A DNA stretch of 33,212 nucleotides from Corynebacterium sp. UBA2622. Its GTDB lineage: Bacteria > Actinomycetota > Actinomycetes > Mycobacteriales > Mycobacteriaceae. The position numbers and the translations under genes are program-made. Where the stretch lies: contig NZ_DDJO01000014.1 of NCBI RefSeq assembly GCF_002339505.1, positions 1-33,212 on the forward strand. Direction: 5' to 3'. Positions 28,590 to 33,212 of this stretch are shown piece after piece. Every line of letters begins with the position of its first letter. Within the stretch, counting starts at the first letter, position 1. Below the pieces are notes generated by a model, which saw only the letters and a list, made by a program, of their open reading frames with translations, was not told where the DNA came from and did no database searches.

Positions 28590-30290
28590 ATGCCACGGTC
28601 CCAGTCTCTTCCCTCCCTGCCCCGCCGCACCTTCCTCGTCGGATCCGGGGTCGCCGCAGCCTCTGCGGCCATCGCCCCGCGCACAGCTGCGCAACCCGCG
28701 GGTTCCTCCGTGCCCGTCACGGGCGCCCGGGTTCTCCCCGGAGCCCCCGAGTCCGGGTACTCCCTCTTCATGCACGGGGTGGCCTCGGGGGACCCGACCC
28801 CGGAGTCCGTCATCCTGTGGACGCGCGTGACCCTCAGCCCCGACGCCGTCCCCGGCTCGGGTGTCGGTGATGACGCGGCCGTGACGTGGGAGGTGGCCAC
28901 GGACCCGGAGTGCACGCGGGTGGTGCGCTCGGGCACGGCCACGGCCTCCGCCTCCTCCGACCACACCGTCCACGTCGATCCCCACGGGCTGCAGGCGGAC
29001 ACGGTGTACTACTACCGCTTCACCTGCAACGGCGTGACCTCCCCGGTGGGGCGGACGAAGACCGCCCCAGCCTACGACGCCGACGTCGCCCAGATCTCCT
29101 TCGCCGTCGCCTCGTGCGCGAACTGGGAGGCCGGTTACTTCGCCGCCTACCGCGACATGGCTGAGCGCGCGGAGCGCGGCGACGTCGACGCGGTCGTCTT
29201 CCTCGGCGATTACATCTACGAATACGCCACAGGCAAGTTCAGCGGCAAGAGCGGGGTTTCCCGCCCCCATACGCCGCTCAACGAAACGATCACCCTGGCG
29301 GATTACCGGGCCCGCCACGGCCGCCACAAGCAGGACCTGAACCTCCAGCGGGCCCATGCCGCCGCTCCCTGGGTCGTCGTCTGGGACGACCACGAGACCG
29401 CCAACGACGCCTGGGCCGGGGGAGCGGAAAACCACACCGAGGGGGCAGAGGGCCCGTACGCCGCGCGCCGGGACGCGGGGCAGCAGGCGTACTTCGAGTG
29501 GCTCCCCGTCCGCGCCACCCGCCCCTCGGAGGGCGGGCACATCTACCGCAACCTGCAGTTCGGCAACCTGGTCAACCTGACCATGATGGATCTGCGCACC
29601 TACCGCGACCAGCAGGTCGCCCGGCAGTTCGCCTACGACGACGGCCGCACGATGCTCGGCGGGGAGCAGTTCGAGTGGCTCACCGCCGCCGTGCGCACCT
29701 CCACCGCCCGGTGGAACGTGATGGGAAACTCCGTGATGGTCGCCCCGATGGTGCTCGGCCGCCTGCCCGAGACGAGCTCGGACGCGGTGATCGCCAACCA
29801 GATGCTGGGCCGCTTCTCGGGCCTCGTCAGCGGCATCCCGCTCAACCCCGACCAGTGGGACGGTTACGCTTCGGCCAGGGCGCAGCTTTTCGACGTCCTC
29901 GCCGCCGACGACTCCAACATCCTCTTCCTCACCGGCGACATCCACAGCGAGTGGGCCAACGCCGTGGTGCACAACGGCCGCGAAATCGGGTGCGAGCTGG
30001 TCACGGCGTCGATTAGCGCGCCCAACGTCGACGACTGGATCACCGAGGCCGTTCGGGTGTACACCCCGGAGGACAACCCGATCTCGCACCTGGCGGAGGG
30101 GTTGGTGCGACAGCTCAACCCGTGGGTGAAGCACGTGGACATGGACTCCCACGGTTACGCGGTGGCCCGCGTGCGCCGCGACGAGGTGGGCATGGAGTAC
30201 TACCGGGTGGCGGATGTGGAACAGCCCGACGCGCCGGTGTCCCTAGCCGTGTCGAAGCTGTGGAGAGTGGGTGCCGGCTTCGTGGCTTAG
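28590..30290 (+). CDS. phoD: Tat-exported alkaline phosphatase D / phosphodiesterase
   Basis: PhoD hydrolyses phosphate esters outside the cytoplasm with an Fe-Ca centre, releasing phosphate. The 566-residue product begins with a twin-arginine signal (RRTFLVGSG at 12-20, then an Ala-rich core ending near APRTAAQ). Family landmarks are HGVASGDPTPESVILWTR, the metal-ligand Cys in AVASCANWEAGYF, VVFLGDYIYEY, VVVWDDHETANDAW, MMDLRTYRD and ILFLTGDIHSEW. ATG 28590 is chosen as it begins a normal signal peptide; TTG 28581, in frame and closer to the GGAGG site, is an alternative that adds three residues. The PHO box just upstream supports phosphate-starvation control. No terminator was seen before the next gene. 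Confidence 0.93.
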   Translation: MPRSQSLPSLPRRTFLVGSGVAAASAAIAPRTAAQPAGSSVPVTGARVLPGAPESGYSLFMHGVASGDPTPESVILWTRVTLSPDAVPGSGVGDDAAVTWEVATDPECTRVVRSGTATASASSDHTVHVDPHGLQADTVYYYRFTCNGVTSPVGRTKTAPAYDADVAQISFAVASCANWEAGYFAAYRDMAERAERGDVDAVVFLGDYIYEYATGKFSGKSGVSRPHTPLNETITLADYRARHGRHKQDLNLQRAHAAAPWVVVWDDHETANDAWAGGAENHTEGAEGPYAARRDAGQQAYFEWLPVRATRPSEGGHIYRNLQFGNLVNLTMMDLRTYRDQQVARQFAYDDGRTMLGGEQFEWLTAAVRTSTARWNVMGNSVMVAPMVLGRLPETSSDAVIANQMLGRFSGLVSGIPLNPDQWDGYASARAQLFDVLAADDSNILFLTGDIHSEWANAVVHNGREIGCELVTASISAPNVDDWITEAVRVYTPEDNPISHLAEGLVRQLNPWVKHVDMDSHGYAVARVRRDEVGMEYYRVADVEQPDAPVSLAVSKLWRVGAGFVA

Positions 30291-30335
30291 CGCCTCCTGA
30301 ACGGGGCTTTCGCGGGGACACCCGTCCTGATTCGT

Positions 30336-30378
30336 CTTCTTCCAACTTTAGATATAAGTTGTGGTGCATACGAAGAAG
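30336..30378. promoter_or_regulatory. Nested palindromic operator upstream of the second TetR gene
   Basis: The inner arms CAACTT / AAGTTG (30343-30348, 30356-30361) flank TAGATAT, which could serve as a -10. The outer arms CTTCTTC / GAAGAAG (30336-30342, 30372-30378) are also perfect. This fits an autoregulatory TetR operator placed over the promoter. Confidence 0.6.
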
Positions 30379-30395
30379 GATCGGAGAGTAACACT

Positions 30396-30971
30396 GTGGT
30401 TCGAAGCACCGAGCAGGCGCGTGCCGTGAGCAAGCGCAAGGCGATCCTTGACGCGGCCAGCAGGCTGATGGTCGCCGAGGGGCTGCGGAGGGTGACCCAC
30501 CGCCAGGTGGCGGCCGAGGCGGGGGTTCCCGTCGGCTCCATCGGGTACTACTACTCCAGCCGGGAAAAGCTGATCGCCGCATGCTTCGACGACGCGCACC
30601 GCCGCCGCCTCGATGTGGCCACCCGGCGCACGGAGGAGGCTTCGCCGGACAGCGGCACCGAGGAGGTGGCGGAAGCCATCCTCGACATCGTCACCGCCGG
30701 CCGCCCCTACGCGCTCGGCGGTCTCATCTTCGCGGTCGTCGACGCCAGCCGTGAGCAGCGCGAGGCGGGCGCGTCCCAGGTCAAGGACCAGGCCACGGAG
30801 ACGATGGAGCTTGTCGATATCTACCTCGCCCGCTCCGGGCGTGAGCCGCACAACGCCCGCGAGGTCGGTGAGGTGATCTTCGGCGCGGCCATCGTCGGCA
30901 CCCAGGTGGGGGAGGACCCCCACGCGGCCGCGCGCACCGCCCTGATCCGCGTGCTCGGCAGCAACGACTGA
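30396..30971 (+). CDS. TetR family transcriptional regulator
   Basis: This is a 191-residue DNA-binding regulator. The helix-turn-helix spans about 14-60 (KRKAILDAASRLMVAEGLRRVTHRQVAAEAGVPVGSIGYYYSSREKLIAACF). The recognition helix is around VPVGSIGYYY. The C-terminal helical domain should bind a ligand, which is unknown. GTG 30396 has a GGAGAG ribosome site at 30383-30388 with 7-nt spacing. A nested palindrome directly upstream is the likely operator, so autoregulation is probable. It follows phoD on the same strand with 105 bp between, but has its own promoter region; a role in phosphate metabolism is not implied. Confidence 0.9.
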   Translation: MVRSTEQARAVSKRKAILDAASRLMVAEGLRRVTHRQVAAEAGVPVGSIGYYYSSREKLIAACFDDAHRRRLDVATRRTEEASPDSGTEEVAEAILDIVTAGRPYALGGLIFAVVDASREQREAGASQVKDQATETMELVDIYLARSGREPHNAREVGEVIFGAAIVGTQVGEDPHAAARTALIRVLGSND

Positions 30972-30991
30972 CGCATCTTTCCCCACCTACC

Positions 30992-31020
30992 GGCCCGGCC
31001 CACGGAACGGCCGGGCCTTT
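30992..31020 (+). terminator. Intrinsic terminator after the TetR gene
   Basis: GGCCCGGCC / GGCCGGGCC form a 9-bp stem with an 8-nt loop, followed by TTT. The T-run is short but the stem is strong. Confidence 0.7.
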
Positions 31021-31024
31021 CCTG

Positions 31025-31211
31025 TGCCACAATGGGGGTCAAGCTTCGCCCCGCCGCGCCCGCCCGTCCAGCGCGGGCGCGGCGCAGCGACGCTGACAAG
31101 CTTTCATTCACACATCCCCGCCCACACGGGGTGCCGCGCGGCGGCGGCGAGGAACGTCCTCGCCAGCGCCCGGTGCCCCGCTCTGGCGGGCCATATAACA
31201 GGAGAATGTTC
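31025..31211 (+). promoter_or_regulatory. rne promoter and structured 5' leader
   Basis: An extended -10 (TG at 31025-31026, then CACAAT at 31028-31033) would give a leader of about 170 nt. It contains a perfect 12-bp stem CGCCGCGCCCGC / GCGGGCGCGGCG (31052-31084), framed by two AAGCTT copies (31041-31046, 31098-31103), then CCCCG / CGGGG around 31117-31131 and GCGAGGA / TCCTCGC around 31147-31163. No reading frame is supported here. RNase E leaders in other bacteria serve autoregulation, so this is a candidate for the same role. Confidence 0.5.
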
Positions 31212-33212
31212 GTGGCCACAAGCGACGATTCCACCACATCGAAAGAAAAGAAGCGTACGACGAGGAAGACGGGGGGCAGGCGCACTACGCGGACGAACCC
31301 GGAAACTTCCCCGGTGCAGAACTTCGACCGCTCCACCCTGGGCGACAAGGTGCGCGTTTTCCAGCTGTCCAAGCAGCTCGGTATCCCGTCCAAGGACCTC
31401 GTGGTCACCCTCCACGAGCTGGGCCTGGTCAAGGTCGCCCAGTCCTCTCTGACCCGGTCCGAGGCGGAGCAGCTCCTCGACGCCCTCTCCGCCGGCGGCG
31501 CCCCCGATGCCCCGGCGGCCACGGGTGACGATGCCGACGGCACCGACGGCACCGAGAAGATCCGTCAGCGCGTGCGCAAGGACGTGGAGAACGAGATCCA
31601 CCAGATAGAGGAGAAGGTGGACACCGAGCTCGCCGGTGGCGCCGACGCCGAGGAGAACGACGGGGGCGATGACGGGGACCTCCTCGCCGATGTCGAACCC
31701 GAGGTCACCCCCGCGCCTGAGACTCCGGGCGCCCTCGCTTACACCCCGCTGTTCAAACCGCCGTCACGCGCCGAGCGTCGTCGGGCCAGCCGCGCCGCCG
31801 ACGCGGCCGCCCGGGGCGTCGGGAAGCGTGCGGCCTCCGTGCCCGACGACGAGCCCGCCGCCGACCCCGGGGCCGGGGCGGGGTTCGATGAGGCGGACGA
31901 GTCCGAGGTGATCGAGGTTATCGAGGAGCCGAAGGCGATCAAGGGCTCCTCCCGCCTCGAGGCGCAGCGCCGCCGACGCACGGAGCTGCGGGAGGAGGGC
32001 CGCAAGCGCAGCCGCGTCGTCTCGCAGGCCGAGTTCCTCGCGCGGCGCGAGTCGGTGGAGCGCACGATGGTGGTGCGCGAGCGCGACCGCCACGACGGGC
32101 CGGGCCGCATCACCCAGGTGGGAGTGCTCGAGGACGGGCTGCTCGTGGAGCACTTCGTCACCTCGGACCAGAACGCCTCGATGATCGGCAACATCTACCT
32201 CGGTCGCGTGCAGAACGTGCTGCCGAGCATGGAGGCCGCCTTCATCGACATCGGCCAGGGCCGCAACGGCGTGCTCTACGCCGGCGAGGTGGACTGGAAG
32301 GCCGCCGGCCTCGGCGGGCGTTCGCGACGCATCGAGCAGGCGCTGAAGTCGGGTGACCAGGTCGTCGTGCAGGTGACCAAGGACCCGGTGGGCCACAAGG
32401 GTGCGCGCCTGAGCACCCAGATCTCGCTGGCGGGGCGCTACCTCGTCTACGTCCCCGGCGGGCGCAGTGCGGGCATCTCGCGGAAGCTTCCCGCGCCCGA
32501 GCGCAAGCGCCTGAAAGAGATCCTGGCCAAGGTCGTGCCGGGCAAGGGCGGCGCGATCATCCGCACCGCCGCCGAGGGCGTCCCCGAGGACGCCATCGCC
32601 GCCGACGTCAACCGCCTGCACACGCAGTGGGAGGCCATCCAGGCGAGCGCCGAGAAGGAGAAGAAGTCGAAGGGCGCCAAGCCGGTGACCCTCTACGAGG
32701 AGCCGAACCTTCTGGTCAAGGTCGTGCGTGACCTGTTCAATGAGGACTTCTCCTCCCTTGTCGTGGACGGGAAGCGCCCGTGGAACGTGGTGCACGCCTA
32801 CGTCACCTCCGTCGCGCCGGACCTCGCCGACAGGCTCGAGCGCTACGACCGCTCCTCCCACGACGGGCGCGATGCCTTCGAGGCCTACCGCATCGACGAG
32901 CAGATCCAGAAGGCCCTCTCGCGCACCGTGTGGCTGCCCTCCGGGGGCACGCTCATCATTGAGCGCACCGAGGCGATGACCGTCATCGACGTCAACACCG
33001 GCAAGTTCACCGGCTCCGGCGGCTCCCTGGAGGAGACCGTCACGCGCAACAACCTCGAGGCCGCCGAGGAGATCGTGCGCCAGATGCGATTGCGCGACCT
33101 CGGCGGGATGATCGTCGTCGACTTCATCGACATGATCCTGCCCGAGAACCAGGAGCTGGTCCTGCGCCGGCTCAAGGAGGCGCTGGGTCGCGACCGCACC
33201 CGCCACCAGGTC
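31212..33212 (+). CDS. rne: Ribonuclease E/G with N-terminal IF-2-like domain (3' end cut by window edge)
   Basis: This endoribonuclease acts in mRNA decay and rRNA/tRNA maturation. The 667 visible codons show a basic N terminus; a segment at about 46-95 (KVRVFQLSKQLGIPSKDLVVTLHELG) resembling the N-terminal domain of translation initiation factor IF-2; an acidic linker with Arg-rich blocks (about 100-300); the S1 domain (about 322-400, NIYLGRVQNVLPSMEAAFIDIG); and the catalytic core with Asp593 and Asn595 in VIDVNTGKF and Asp637 in VVDFIDM, equivalent to E. coli D303, N305 and D346. GTG 31212 is chosen because AGGAG (31200-31204) is 7 nt away; ATG 31206 is only 1 nt from it. The zinc-link and C-terminal part lie beyond the window. 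Confidence 0.95.
   Translation, partial: MATSDDSTTSKEKKRTTRKTGGRRTTRTNPETSPVQNFDRSTLGDKVRVFQLSKQLGIPSKDLVVTLHELGLVKVAQSSLTRSEAEQLLDALSAGGAPDAPAATGDDADGTDGTEKIRQRVRKDVENEIHQIEEKVDTELAGGADAEENDGGDDGDLLADVEPEVTPAPETPGALAYTPLFKPPSRAERRRASRAADAAARGVGKRAASVPDDEPAADPGAGAGFDEADESEVIEVIEEPKAIKGSSRLEAQRRRRTELREEGRKRSRVVSQAEFLARRESVERTMVVRERDRHDGPGRITQVGVLEDGLLVEHFVTSDQNASMIGNIYLGRVQNVLPSMEAAFIDIGQGRNGVLYAGEVDWKAAGLGGRSRRIEQALKSGDQVVVQVTKDPVGHKGARLSTQISLAGRYLVYVPGGRSAGISRKLPAPERKRLKEILAKVVPGKGGAIIRTAAEGVPEDAIAADVNRLHTQWEAIQASAEKEKKSKGAKPVTLYEEPNLLVKVVRDLFNEDFSSLVVDGKRPWNVVHAYVTSVAPDLADRLERYDRSSHDGRDAFEAYRIDEQIQKALSRTVWLPSGGTLIIERTEAMTVIDVNTGKFTGSGGSLEETVTRNNLEAAEEIVRQMRLRDLGGMIVVDFIDMILPENQELVLRRLKEALGRDRTRHQV

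Noticed and set aside
1..33212. CRISPR array, insertion sequence, prophage or toxin-antitoxin locus
   Set aside because: I found no spaced repeats of CRISPR size, no transposase or integrase motifs, and no small paired genes of toxin-antitoxin form.

Overview
The window looks like a stretch of a high-GC Actinobacterium, most probably a Corynebacterium or close relative. Evidence is the strong G/C third-position bias, the gene order tig-clpP1-clpP2 ... clpX ... mdh-valS-folC-DUF4233 ... ndk ... rne, the two paralogous clpP genes, a ClgR-like operator in front of clpP1, and a PHO box of CCGGTGAA-type repeats close to the corynebacterial PhoR site.

Layout. (1) 1-1610, minus: electron transfer flavoprotein etfB-etfA (etfA runs off the left edge), coupled by an ATGA overlap. 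(2) 1710-3488, minus: a nitronate monooxygenase-type flavoenzyme and a crotonase-fold protein that looks like an isomerase rather than a hydratase. (3) 3489-4854: a strong terminator, a region with two small tandem duplications and the remnant of a short reading frame, then a membrane-anchored protein with a Gly/Asp/Phe-rich tail. (4) 4978-5281: tRNA-Gly(TCC) and tRNA-Pro(TGG). (5) 5363-8146: trigger factor, ClpP1 and ClpP2. (6) 8245-10848: a YibE/F-type membrane protein behind a Zur-like operator, with an in-frame amber codon near its predicted N terminus, overlapping a degenerate Nnr-type NAD(P)H-hydrate repair protein. (7) 10845-11627, minus: an alpha/beta hydrolase. (8) 11929-13206: ClpX. 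(9) 13237-14034, minus: a TetR regulator divergent from malate dehydrogenase (14405-15403). (10) 15526-20240: valS-folC-DUF4233. (11) 20369-27847: a fatty-acid beta-oxidation island, with thiolase and a HAD/crotonase fusion on the plus strand facing acyl-CoA ligase and two tandem acyl-CoA dehydrogenases on the minus strand. (12) 28029-33212: ndk, a Tat-exported PhoD phosphatase behind a PHO box, a TetR regulator with a nested palindrome, and RNase E/G with a structured leader (runs off the right edge).

How it fits together. The core is protein quality control (tig, ClpP1P2, ClpX) and housekeeping translation, folate and nucleotide genes. Laid over it is a nearly complete beta-oxidation route: ligase, dehydrogenases, hydratase/hydroxyacyl dehydrogenase and thiolase, with ETF as the likely electron acceptor and a possible enoyl-CoA isomerase at the left end. 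The most unusual points are the amber-interrupted, Zur-box-controlled yibE/F gene, the four-unit PHO box before phoD, the degenerate Nnr, the insertion of beta-oxidation genes into a conserved block, and the structured rne leader. No CRISPR array, insertion sequence or prophage gene was seen, and no clearly new defence or biosynthetic system.
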